Assembly (NCBI GenBank): GCA_023897205.1
Contig: JAHWDD010000007.1
Span: forward strand, 1,984,001 to 2,048,000
Length of the DNA: 64,000 bases
Direction of reading: 5' to 3'
Origin: Exophiala sp. HKRS030
Taxonomy: Eukaryota > Ascomycota > Eurotiomycetes > Chaetothyriales > Herpotrichiellaceae
The translations under genes and the position numbers were made by a program. How positions within the stretch are numbered: the first letter of the stretch is position 1; each line of letters opens with the position of its first letter. The notes under the pieces are model-generated. The model was not told the origin of the DNA. It ran no database searches and saw only the letters and a program-made list of their open reading frames with translations. Below are positions 21,544 to 33,032 of this stretch, piece by piece.

Positions 21544-22921
21544 ATGTTGTTTTCATTCTTGACGGTTTTGGGCCTTGCGGCCTCGACGCTGGCCGACGAT
21601 TCTTGCTTGGCACCCAGTCATGGACTGCCTCCTGTCCTGTACTGGAAGTGGGAGCCAACCCCAATCTTTTCCTCGACACCAAACGGGCTCTCTGGAGCTT
21701 CTACCGTCACTTTGATTGAGTGGAAGACTTCAACCATCACCGCTGTGGTGTCTGAGACCGTGTCGACGTCCGTGTCTTCGGTCTCGGTCCAGGCTGCTGG
21801 TGAGACCAGCACGCCTGCCACGCCTGCCTCACCTAGCTGGGCTGAGTGGGAGCCATCTTCTATCGGGGTGCCCAACAACCCCAAGGGTCCATCCTCGGTG
21901 AGCTCCTCGATCTCCACCGCTGGCTCCTCGGATTCATCGATCCGCCCTATCGCAGCAGCTTCTGGTAGCTCTACGACGCTTCGCTGGCCACTCTCTGCAT
22001 CCACCACACTTGTCTCCCACTACCTCGACTTGAGCAGCTTTTCGACTTGGACTGCCAGTTTCTCAAGCAACCAGCCGGTCGCAGCCGTCTCTGGAAAGCC
22101 TCAGGCATCTACCACATCTGTTTCAGCCACGTCGACGACCGTGGCCGAAGCGACATCTGCCGCTTCTTCCTCTTCTCCTTCTTCCGCCTCCGAAGTCTTC
22201 ATCGGCCTGGGCACACGCTACGGCGGTTCCTGCTCGGAGGAAGACTGCTGGCAGAACGGCGCCTGCAGCTTCGTCGACTACACCCTCCCTGCCGGGATTG
22301 ACGGGTCCACCTGCATTTCGGAAGAGATTTGGAACAATGGCGCCAACTGTGGCGGCTGTATCTCTGTCACTTACAAGGGCAAGACCATCACGGTCATGGT
22401 ACGTACGAAGAAATGCGATCGATCGATCGCGCCCTTCCATTGTTGGGTCCCAGAGGGCCAATGGCTGACGCGATCATGGTTACTTTGCACCGTTGTAGGT
22501 TACGAATCTGACTGGAGGCAACGCCACGCATCTGGACATGACCCCCGACACTTGGGCCAAACTCACCGACGCATACTCTGGGGGTGGAGTCGACGGCATC
22601 GAGTGGGAGTGGGTCACTTGTCCCATGGCCGAGACGGAGCCCCTGTGGATTCGGATGCACGGCGGAGCGTCCAAGTTCTGGTTCGCCGCGACGGTCGAAA
22701 ACGCCCGGTATCGAACCTCCAAGTTGGAGGTGAGCGGCGACGGGGGGAGGACGTGGCAAGACACCACCCTCGACAACTACAACATTTTTGTCCTCGACGG
22801 GACCCTCCCCGGCGACACCGCCACCGTCCGAGTCACCAGCGTCACAGGCAGTCAGGTCGTTGTCGACAATGTGGCGCTCGAGTCCAGCACCGACACGAAA
22901 GCCGCGGAGAACTACTCTTGA
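21544..22921 (+). CDS. Secreted expansin-like protein (double-psi beta-barrel)
   Basis: Two exons, 21544-22398 and 22499-22921, are joined across a 100 bp GTACGT...TGTAG intron in phase 0, giving 425 residues. A signal peptide covers residues 1-18 (LFSFLTVLGLAASTLA). About 200 residues rich in Ser/Thr follow, probably O-glycosylated. The C-terminal part has the barwin/expansin barrel features TRYGGSCSEEDCWQNGACSFVDY, NNGANCGGCISVTYKGKTITV, and after the intron VTNLTGGNATHLDMTPDTWAKL, a form of the expansin HxDM-like motif. The last 100 residues resemble the expansin cellulose-binding immunoglobulin-like domain (WFAATVENARY ... LDNYNIFVLDG). Such proteins loosen polysaccharide without hydrolysis. 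The long mucin-like N-terminus is unusual and could anchor or extend it in the wall. Confidence 0.87.
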
Positions 22922-23531
22922 TTTTCCGAGCACTGTTGTCTCTGGGAGACCAAACACGGAAGAAATAGAGGACAAAACTCTGCGCGCGCGCCGCATTGAT
23001 TCGGTCATTTCTCTTCTTGTACATAGTCATTTTTCTTCTTCAGACTTCATCGTCTTGGGGAAATTGTTATTGCGCACACGCATTCAGAGGGGCCGGGGCA
23101 ACTTCTCCTCTTTTGTCACGACAAGTCTCTTTTCTCGGCAGTTTGTCATGACCTTTGGCTATTCAGTACGGTTTACTGTTCAATAAAGGCAAAATGAGGC
23201 TTGTCTGTGTTTTTCTTCCTTTCCATTGCAAGAATGACTCCTTTTGGAGGGAGAATGTTTTGTATAGTACAATTGATCACCACTTTTCAGAAATACCGGA
23301 CAAACTCCTGGCAAATGTATACGAGGTACTCCGTAGTAATTATTTCATCAAAGCACGCGGACGTCGTCAGACACAGAAAATCTTTGCTGGACTACTTGTC
23401 AGGAACACACAAGGGCAGTCGACATGTCAGGTCAGACAACGTTCCCTATTTGACCGACGGATTCCAGGTACATCTTTTCTACAAGGGCCGGCTCGCGTTT
23501 GTGTTACATAACGGGGCTAAATGCTGTACCA
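22922..23531. other. Intergenic stretch between expansin-like and nuclease-like genes
   Basis: The two flanking genes are convergent here. No gene is seen. It contains one TACTCCGTA 9-mer. Confidence 0.5.
23327..23335. repeat. TACTCCGTA 9-mer
   Basis: One copy of the recurrent intergenic 9-mer discussed in the findings. Confidence 0.9.
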
Positions 23532-26103
23532 CTAGTCCAACACTCCCTTCATGTTCTTGGCCCACTGACTGAAAATTGCCGCCATGTCTTCCGTCGAGCC
23601 GCCACAATTCGCATGCTCCTTGACAACTCCGAACACCTCGTCCGCGGCCTGGGCCTCTTCAATCATCTCGCCGAGCCTGACCTCGTCTTCAAAGTCGACG
23701 TTCTCCTCCGTCACCAACAGGCAGAACTCTGGCGTCTTCCCCGGCCAGGTGGTGGGTTTCTTGATCAGGATCCCGGGACTCTTGAACCTCAACGCGTCGG
23801 CTTCCCGCCTCGCCAGATTGTCCATCTCGTGGTCGGTTGGGAGGATGTGCAACGTCGATTCCGCCTCGACGTAGGGTGCCAACACGGGCGCCACCGTAGG
23901 GTGTCGCTTCCTGCCGAAGAAAGTGCTTGCAATGACACTTGCAAGTTTTCGCGTGGTTTTTATTGTCCCGACGTTGGTGGCTGATGACTGGTGGGAAAAT
24001 GCAAACCACTCCAGCTCTTCGAATCCATCAGACACCTTGTGAGTCGCCCGCAGGCATAATTGACGCCGGAACATGGCCAGCCCCGCCGACTTTTGTCCGC
24101 TACAGAGCTTGAGCTTGTCGATGGCTTGCAGCACCTGTTGGCAATTGATGCCGCTGCCAATTTCATCGTCCACGAGGCCGGTAGGTGGTAAGACCACGTG
24201 TGCAATTTCAGCCAGTTGCTGTAGTGCTCTCTGGCTGCATAAAATGCACGATAGTCTCCGAGTGATGCGCCAATTCTCAGGTTTCAGTGCACATTGAGCA
24301 TATACTAAAGCTCTGACCAGGATCTCCACCCCAGGCGACTCACCTGGGGGCATCTGTTTTGCATCAAACTTCCACCGGGTCTTCACAGTCATGTTTGTAT
24401 CGCACATTGTGTTTACAAGTTGTCTAGCCGCCTCTTCAGCTGATATCTTGGGAAAGACGACCTCTAGACAATTCTCGAGGACCTTTTTGTCCACGGGCAG
24501 AATCAGTTGCCAGTAACTATATTGCACGACGTTTGAATGACGAATTGTAGCATGAGCCGCCCAGGGATGCTCGTCGGGATCTGCTTCTTCCCACTTGCGC
24601 CACTGGTGGGTGTCGAGTGCGTTTTCTGTTGCCGAAGACGAAGCCGGATCTGGCTGCCGGTGTCTCTGCAATATCGTCTCCTTGTCGGCATCGAGATCTC
24701 CGACCAGTTCAGCGTGTGCTTGCTCCGGCGCAGTCGATGACCTCAAGGGAAGTGAAATGTCTGGAAAATTGGATATCCCTATTTCGGACATCTGTGACGA
24801 GGCCTCGGTGCCGCTCGGAGAGAGGCGAACCTGCCTGAGGTTTGTTCGTCCGCCTGCGAGGCAAGCAAGTATGCTTGGGCGATAAACATCACTAGCCCAG
24901 TCACAGAGATAGTCAAGGATCAGGAGCAGTTGAAATGCCCCATCTTCGTGTAAAATTGATCCGTGCCACAGGTCAAACAGTTGCTTTGGAATTGTAAGAA
25001 CTCGGTAAACTCATATGGACCATGATTTGTTTTTAACAAAAGACTCACCACTCCATCTCCGTCTGGGACAGCAGCATACAATCTCCAATCCTCTCCCAAG
25101 ATGACGAAGTTCCAGACCAAACATTGATGGTCTAGGCCGGTTTCATCCTTCAAATTCTGCTGTAGGCGCATACACGTTCGCACGGCAAACGCCGTCTGTC
25201 GAAGCATGCTTCCGAAACTTGCATTGCTGGTATTTTCGGCAGCCTTTGCTTCAATGACTATGAATGGATAGAGGACGTGTCTCTTGTTGAAGGCGGAACA
25301 TCTCTTCCTCAGTGATGGGAGTAGGTGCTTGAACGTACGAGTTCGAGCAAGGCCAATGACTCGGTCCGGCCTCTGCGTCCTCAGCCGCCTTCTCATTTGT
25401 GATGACATGTCTTCGTGGAAAATAGGTCTGTCAATCTCTCGCGTGAAGATTCGGGGATACTCATTGCTGCCGGTGCTGTGTACCACCATTCATCAGTCAT
25501 CAATCAGTATTGTGTATCTTGACCTGGGGCCCAAAACTAACGTCATGAATACTGCCCGCTGAAGAGGTGTGCACTCACACAATCTTCTCCGCAGTCTTCT
25601 ACGTCGAAGATCTTCCGCTGCGCCGGGGTCGATGGGCCTGGCTTCGAATTTCACTTTCGAAAGCCGCTTGAGACAGACATGACTAGAGGAAACAATCAAT
25701 TGGTCAGTTCAGACTACCTTCGCTTAAGGGAGCAACGAATCACCGGACACACTTACCACGCGACTTCCGAGTCAAAGCATTCAAATGCTCTGAACTCAAC
25801 CTCCTTCCTCCATCCGAACTCATTGTCCCGTCGCTTGAAGCAACTCCACGCTTTCTCCACGAGTCCATTTGCCTGGATCCTTTTAGCCACGACGTACGGA
25901 TCGTGCGGCTCAAATTTGCGGATGAAGTTTTCCTTGTTGGTTCGGCCTATCTCACGAACGTCGTTGAATATGGAGGAATAAGCGCCCCAGAGATGTGGCA
26001 CTGTCCGTCCTTCAACATTGTAACCAACACTCTCCATGAGTTCCAGGTATTCTTCAGTTGTGAGTTTCGTGGTGTTGTCTTCCATGCCGCCCTGGTCCTC
26101 CAT
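23532..26103 (-). CDS. PD-(D/E)XK nuclease-like domain protein
   Basis: Four exons are inferred: 26103-25757, 25682-25581, 25475-25049 and 24983-23532, giving 775 residues. The first and third introns have clear GTAAGT/GTGAGT donors. The second needs donor GTGTGA to keep phase and is less certain. The middle holds RPDRVIGLARTRTF followed by a beta strand and PFIVIEAKA at about residues 221-228. This is the D...ExK pattern of PD-(D/E)XK nuclease folds. Helices with an RQTAFAVRTCMRLQ-type pattern and WNFVILGEDWRLYAA follow, as in a large family of uncharacterised fungal proteins. The 400-residue C-terminal half is unrecognised, with many Cys (CILCSQRAL). No targeting signal is seen. Whether it cuts DNA is unknown. 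Confidence 0.75.
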
Positions 26104-26858
26104 TTTGCCATGGATGCAGGTTTAGACGAGAAAGAAGGTTTTGCACCGTGTCCTGGATGAGAAGGATGCTTCAGCATTTACCATGTCGTTCTCCCCGTCA
26201 CCACGGCTCATCTTCTCAGCCGAACAACGCGGCCAAACGAACGAACAGAAAGTCGCAGGATTGAAAGCCGGTCAGGCACCAGCTCCTGCTCTTGTACATT
26301 GCACTTCTGTACCTAGCAGTCCTCCCTGCCGTGTAGGAGCCCTTCTGCCTGATGAAGCGTCGGCAGGGGAAACCAACACTGCAGCTAACGCAAGGCAGCC
26401 ATTGACTATCGCTGCGGCCAGTTTCGCGGCCAGCAACGATGTGACATACCCCTGCATTTCTAGAGGATGCACAAACCAAGGAGGGGTGATGTGATCCGGA
26501 AAGTGGACCGTTACAGTGACCGTCAGTGACCGTAATCACAATGACCAAACAGAGACTATGCGAGTAGGCACAATCTCCCCCCGGGTAGACGGATGCACGT
26601 ACAAGTTGACCTGGAAATTGTGTCGGCGGCTAATATCGATGCTGTGGCGTGCAAGTTGCAGGTAGTGAGTGTTGGGTATATTTCTTATTATAGTGACTGG
26701 AATCGACAGGACCAATCAAACATCGTGACCATGCACCCTTAACGCTTCCGCGAAAGAACAATCTTTTGTCGGATGTTCACGCTCACGCAGCTTGCTCGTC
26801 ATATACTAATTAAGTCTACAATTTTAGATAAGGACCCTAGCTCGTATCCAAACTTCCG
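26104..26858. other. Intergenic stretch between the two tandem minus-strand genes
   Basis: From 26104 to 26823 no gene is seen, and the 3' end of the next gene reaches 26824. A direct repeat of CAGTGACCGT lies at 26514-26533. Confidence 0.45.
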
Positions 26859-28861
26859 GCTTTATCTCCCTGGTCAACCGAGCATTCGGCAAGAAGCGGT
26901 CGTATGTAAAGCCTTCATGTGCTGCCATGTATTTCAACAATGCCGGCAAGATCGTAATCCCTGTCACCGGTTTTTGTCCAGGGCTGGAATTCAATGAACC
27001 ATGGCCAAGTCCAATCCGCATGATTTTATCTTTCACTTCCGTCCCCGGTACAGGAAAGACGCATCTGTACAGGTCAGGCGTCAGCAAAAGTCGAACTTTG
27101 GCATCCAATGCTAATTTGAAAATGCTTGTCAAGCCGTCCTCTTGCTCACACCATTCCGGGACAGTGGCTTCATACTGTTGCGCAAAACCGTGGTGTGCCT
27201 CCACAAGTGGGCGGACACAGGCTATCAGCCGCCTGGACAGGACGCGGGCTCTTTGAGAGACCACCAGCCCACAAATGGGGCGGTCATCGACAAATTCCAT
27301 GTGGGCAGCAAATTCGAGGCTGTCGGCCATTCTACTATCTAAGGATGGTAAGCGCCGGAGCAGAAATTCATCAAAAATTAATTCTTACCTTGAACCGCTA
27401 AGAGTGCTCGAAGCTTCGGATAGATGAGCTGGTTCTCTTGGAACAAGCCTTCCGCATTGGGCTCAAGAACCCAGGAGCAAATAGCTGCTCCCACCAGAGA
27501 GAGCAGCACCTCCGTTAATCCCCGATAACGAAGTAGTTCGGCAATCGCAGAATCGATGGCAGATTCACCCGGTCTGCCAAAAGCCCTTTCCAAAAGCCTC
27601 AGGAGCTCCGACGGACCAGCAACTTTCGTCACATCGATTCCCAAAGCTGCGTTGTATCGGGCCGACACCCTGCTTAGTATCTCGTTCATCTTGTTAAAAT
27701 CGTCCACAATTTTGCCAGCGTTCTTTGCCTGAAACTCCCCAGGGAAAGTTGCTTTGAAGCGAGTGACACACGCGTAGCTAGCGACGGATGCCTTGAGAAA
27801 CTCGATCTGATCTCGGAGATCTGCTTCAACCTGGCTCGCGACAGGCTGACCACCATGTTTAATTAGTTCTGTCTGCAGCAACTGTTTTTCTCGCCTCAGT
27901 TTTCTTCGACGACGATGCTCTTTCAAATAAAGGTCTCTCCATTTTTGTGTTTCGTCAACTTTCTCAATACGCTGTGCCTCCAGGTCGAGTCTCAGCATTG
28001 CAATCACGGATTCTGGGTCAGGTGAAGTGAGAAATTGGGACTGTGATGCATCTTGGGCAGGCCTTGGCACAGGCTCGGCTTTGGTGTCGTAATTGGGACG
28101 AGCATGGCGCGGTTCCTCCGTCTCGTGAACTGCAGACTGGGCGGGTCTAATCAGCAGAGGCCTGTTGAACGACTCCTCGATCGAGGATGCCGGATCGTGG
28201 CTGTCTCTGAGTTCCTCTCTTCTGGTCAACGTATCCACAGGTGTCGTCAATTCCAAATGTCGAATAGGCTGCAGAAACATGATTCATCAGTATCTCAGGG
28301 TCTTCTCAGATCTCACGTCCAGACACTTACTCCGGATATTCTCCGCTTCTTCTTGCGCGTTATCGTCCATGGATCTCGCCGCTTCCTTCCTCTCCGATGG
28401 CGTCGATCTTCCGCGTCGGCACGAGAAGCGCTAGAGGGCTGCAATGTGCGTCTTGAATCCCTCAAATCATGCTCGCGAGCTTGGACTGCCTCCAATTCTC
28501 GAGCTCTTGAGAGCACGCGGTATTTTTTATCTTCCGGCAAATTCGGCAGTGCACTGATGCCTTTCTTGCAGATTTCAAACCAGTCTGACTGCCGACTGCT
28601 TGAGGGAAACCCATGAGCCCGAAATACCTTGAGCTTCTCTTCAATCTGCTTCTCCGAAAGAGAGAGTTGGAGGTGATCATTGAAATGAGATATGAGCTTG
28701 GGTATTCGTTTCTTGACTGGCACTTTGTGAATAAACGCATTCTGAATGAAGGCCAAAATCTCAAGGTTGCTGCCACTGTAGAAGTATTCATGTTCCTCGC
28801 AAGAGTCTCTGATGATTCCGGAGCCGTCATGCACTGGTCTACGACATCTCTGCGGCTTCAT
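26824..28861 (-). CDS. Hypothetical coiled-coil protein, 641 residues
   Basis: Three exons, 28861-28331, 28268-27389 and 27338-26824, are joined by introns GTAAGT...CTGCAG (phase 0) and GTAAGA...CCTTAG (phase 1). The start is the first ATG (MKPQRCRRPV); the frame is open further but only from TTG. Residues about 25-85 (FYSGSNLEILAFIQNAF ... LSLSEKQIEEKLKVFRAHG) look like a small helical, Myb/SANT-like DNA-binding region. Residues 140-175 are strongly basic and nuclear-localisation-like (RRHRRGRKRRDPW, KKKRR). A coiled coil follows around 275-320 (WRDLYLKEHRRRRKLRREKQ), then a helical C-terminal half. I do not recognise the family. It lies in tandem with the nuclease-like gene, suggesting a shared nuclear role, which is inference only. 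Confidence 0.75.
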
Positions 28862-29337
28862 TGTGTAGCGCAGTGGGAAGTCAAGAGCAGACCTTGCCTC
28901 TGAGATGGGAGACAACTGATATATGAGAGAGAGAGCGCGGACTGGCGCCCCTCAAGAACTCATAGACTAGCGTTTCAGCCCAAAAATCAGGTTATTTTTC
29001 GAAGCCGATGTATCCGTACTCTGTCCATCTACTCGTAATGACGGGTGTGCTATACGGGTACAGTACAGTACACATACGGCCCCGGCCGCACACTGTCCAC
29101 AAGTACTCCCCGGCACAGCCCTGTTTTTATTGGGTGAGAACCATCAGGGCGGTTCCGGCAAATGGGGCCGCTTCCTAGCGCCGAATCGAAAGTCCCAGGG
29201 ATGCTTTAGATGCCCAGTCGTACTTCGACTAGTGCTGTTTGAAAGGCAGAAAGGTGACTCTGTCGTCCTGATCACAGAGATGGGTGCCTTGGCTGCTGTG
29301 ATGGCCAGTGTGATGGCTGTCGAGAATGCGTATTTAA
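28862..29337. promoter_or_regulatory. Divergent intergenic region between coiled-coil gene and Hsp70-like gene
   Basis: About 476 bp containing both promoters. No gene is seen. Confidence 0.55.
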
Positions 29338-31761
29338 ATGTTGGGTCACTCCCTCAGCAGTTCTTCGGCTCGCAGTAAGCACACGATGCAAGGCTTGTCT
29401 GACAGTCCACTATCCCGCATGGAAGAGTACTCGGAGGCAGAGTTCGGCAGAATCATTCCATTGGAGCTCGGGGAGGATCAGGACATGCAAGATGTACTGG
29501 GGGCAGAGCCATGTGTCGCCCGCTCAAGGCGAGCAAGCCAACCCAGCGCGATGAGGCATTGTGCAGGTCGTCAGCCCGAGCCGGGCATTGAATCACAACA
29601 CCACGACATTGCATATCCGAGATACATCATCGCCGTTGATTTTGGCACAACCTACTCGTCAGTAGCGTTCGTACGCATTGACCATGACACGCAGCCACAG
29701 CACATCAGAGCCGAGTTCGTCGAGTGCATCGACAAATATCCCAACATGCCGCCAATCACCGATGCCAATATTTTGGCTAAATCAACGACAGTGCCAACAG
29801 AACTTCTGTATGATATTCTGGAGAACAGAACGAATCATACATCACAGCCCAGCACGGATTCATGGGACCTTGAAACTAGCTCGACTGTTTCTTTAGATGA
29901 GCTTTGGGAAGAGTCGTCTACCACCAGCTTGGAACAAGAAGTGGACCAGATTTCTCCCGTTGCAAACAACGATGGAAGACCTCCACGTCGGAAGCCTGCT
30001 ACCTGGGGATGGGGCGTGTATTCGAGATTGCTCAAGCCCGACAGCACTTCAGACTGGTACCACCTTACCAACTTCAAACTTCATCTGGATCCAGATAGAG
30101 AAAGATCGGCAGCGCTGCTGAGGGAGAGCGTTGCTGTCATGAAAGCACTGAAAGGGTTGAATACTGAAGACATTATCGCCACGTATTTGGAGAACCTGTT
30201 AAGACATGCAAAGTCCAAACTCTCAAACGCATATGGCTTTCATGAGAACAGTACCGTCGAGTTCGTCCTCTCTGTCCCTGCCGCCTGGGATGGGCGAGCC
30301 GGGGAGACCATGCAAAAAGCCCTGGACCGCGCTGTCAGGTCTTCAGGTATCATCAAGCTCAAGAAAAACGAAACTCCTGATCTGTTCATGGTCGCTGAGC
30401 CTGAGGCCGCCCTTGCGTACGTTCTGGACAATGACAAGCGGCTATCCGACGTGGTACGGGATGAGTCTTTGATGATCATTGACGCTGGTGGAGGCACAGT
30501 AGACTTCACAGTCTGCACACTCACCAGAACAAACCCACCGCGCTACAAGGAGGCGGTCAGGCCAGATGGCGTCTCCTGTGGATCTTGCTTCTTGAATAGA
30601 AGATTCCGTGCCCTCTTAAAAGATCGGCTCGCCGACGCAATCATCATTGATAACGGTGTGCCACTGGAAAGTATCATTGATGCTAAGGTCATCGATTTTG
30701 AGACTTTGAAGAGGAGTATAGATGTCTTGGACAAGAACTTCAGATTCGAAGTGTATATTCCTGGGCTTCAAGAGGATGGCGCAAAGGGCTTCGGTCAGAA
30801 CAAAATGGACATCACACGGACTGAAATGTACCGTGTTTTCAGCGACTCCCTTCACGATGTTGCCGGGATGATGAGCGACCAGTTGAATGCGGCGCGGGAA
30901 AAAGGTGTCAATGTCCAAAAAGTGGTCTTGATTGGCGGCTTTGGACAATCACCATCCCTGTACAAGCATCTCAAAAAGGCGCTTCGGAGAGAGAGGAATT
31001 TCTTAGGCCTAGGGATCGAACTTCTTCGCCCAGAGCTTGTCGAATCAGCAGTGGCTCGAGGCGCTGTTCTGAGGGCTTTGAGGAAGGAAGATGGACCGGA
31101 GAGAATATCTAGATGGAGTTATGGTCTCTTGTGGACTGTCGTGTATGACCCCAAAAATGACTACCATCGGAGATCTGCCACCTGGAGAGACCCGTCGGAT
31201 GGTCAAATATGCATCAAGGACACGATACAGTGGTTCGTGGACAAGGTATGAGAGCTATCTCCCCACAAGAGTTGAGATTGTCCTTTTGACTCACATATCT
31301 AGGACACACGGCTGAATGCAAGGCATGAGTTTCCAATTGATGCTGCCGTCCATATATTCAAAGCAGATGCACCCAAACTCTTGTGCGAGGAAAGATTATA
31401 TGTGTCGGGACAAAAGCACCCTTCAGGCTATAAGGTTACACATCAACGTAATCGTGGTAAGACCATCGCTCCACTGCCTTTTCTGCAAGACACTAAGCAT
31501 CATCTGCAAATAGGCAGTAAGATTGCAGGTACCATCATGGCAGATATGACACGTCTGAGGGACGAGAATCGTATCCAACCAATAACGGTGATCAATGACC
31601 AGGGGAAGGAGTTCACGTACTACGAGATCATCTTTGATCTGTACATCATCATCGAGGGGCGCACTCTGCGCTTTGAGGCACGGTCTAAGCAGGGACAAAA
31701 CGAATTGGTGGGTTCGGGCGCGTTTTGCATCGCTGCAGGTTTCAAGCCAGGCACAGCGTAG
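29338..31761 (+). CDS. Hsp70-like ATPase-domain protein (HSPA12/actin-like fold)
   Basis: Exons 29338-31245, 31303-31456 and 31514-31761 give 769 residues. The first intron is clear (GTATGA...TCTAG). The second, 57 bp, is in frame and stop-free, so 19 residues may be retained instead. After a disordered head of about 95 residues come the actin/Hsp70 nucleotide-binding motifs: phosphate 1 IIAVDFGTTYSSVAF, phosphate 2 LMIIDAGGGTVDFTV and adenosine VVLIGGFGQSPSLYKHL. An acidic insert (residues 165-225) splits the fold. There is no substrate-binding domain like that of canonical Hsp70, only a beta-rich tail. Such proteins are expanded in filamentous fungi and mostly uncharacterised. An alternative start at 29386 would drop 16 residues. 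Confidence 0.87.
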
Positions 31762-33032
31762 AGTCGAGGTTGAGCGACGTACAGTACATGTTTGTATGGA
31801 AAGAGGAAGATGTTTAGAAAATTCGGACTTCGGCGTAGACAGCCGACAACAAGAGCGGCAACTTCCTGTTTCCCGATGCGGAACCTCCAACCAGAACAAA
31901 CCTGCGACTGCAAAATACCACCAACTCACATACGGTACTATATGGACTTGTGGAGGCCATTTCGTATGTTGCATCGCTCCAAGGTGCCGAGCACTTGTTA
32001 CGCACTCAGGAAGCCAGTCAAGCATCAAGGCCACTACCGATATCGAGCAACCATTTGCTGTTCCTTGGTCTCCCTGATCACTTCCAGCATGTCCGTTCGA
32101 CCTCTTCCACCACACTCTCACTCCTTGAAATGACCTCGGAATACTCCTGCACACGTGAGACTTGTCCTTCGAGGTGTGGTTGAGGAACAAGAGGGGGTGG
32201 CCGACGAAAAATACACAGATGAGAGCTGGGCCAGCTTTACTGATGACTTACCCTGCGGAGGAGCTGTCGGGCGATCACAACCACACTTTTTGGTGAAGAA
32301 ACATCGACGACCTGTCTAAAGTTGAATAAACTTCAAGTTTGAGACGGTTCAGTCGCCTGATTGGAGACCAGGACAACCTTCGCAGATTGGCAACCCTTCT
32401 TGATCTGCGTTTTTCTGCATATGATGTTGTTTAAAGGTTCATGCGAGCTCATAGGTAAAGGGAAATAATTTTCAATGCACTGCATGCCTCACTAATGACC
32501 ACCCTTTTCTGTTCCAGTGTTTCTCCTTGACTGGCTCTCATGTAATATATTGCTCGGGTTTGTGGCTTATTTCAAAGCAGAGAGCTATTCTAATCGTACT
32601 AGGCGTTGTGACGAGTGCACCAGCCGGCCCTCTCCCCCGTGATCTCTTTGATGTGCTATGACCAGGGTGCGAAATTCATGCTGTTTCGCGGCAGGTCTTG
32701 GATCGTCGCCGTAATTGCTTAAGAGGTGTTTGCTCCAACAGCAGTTGAGATAGTCCTCGATCTAACAGAGGACCGAATATCCTCCTCGGGAGACATTCTA
32801 GAATCTGTTTTCTTGATCTATGAATTGTTTTGACGATTAGCCGTGTGTAGATCCCTGGGTAGTACTGTCAATGTGCCCTGGACAGCGATATCAGATGCCA
32901 AGACTGCTATCCGTAAAATGAGCGGAAATCAACTTCAACGCCAACTCGTTCGCTCGGCCAAAACATTCTTCCAGGTGATATCTACTTAATCTGCCGCGCT
33001 ACTGCTTTCCCAGACATAGCATATGGCACATC
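31762..33032. other. Gene-free stretch upstream of Mdm12
   Basis: A 255-codon minus-strand frame overlaps its left part and the Hsp70-like gene, but it has no recognisable feature and is judged spurious. Nothing else is seen in the 1.3 kb. Confidence 0.5.

Noticed and set aside
22394..23008. 204-codon minus-strand frame opposite the second expansin exon
   Set aside because: The plus strand carries a clear family match; the antisense frame has no features.
31423..32190. 255-codon minus-strand frame overlapping the Hsp70-like gene 3' end
   Set aside because: No recognisable motif, odd composition (many Cys/Trp/Arg), and it overlaps a strongly supported coding exon on the other strand.
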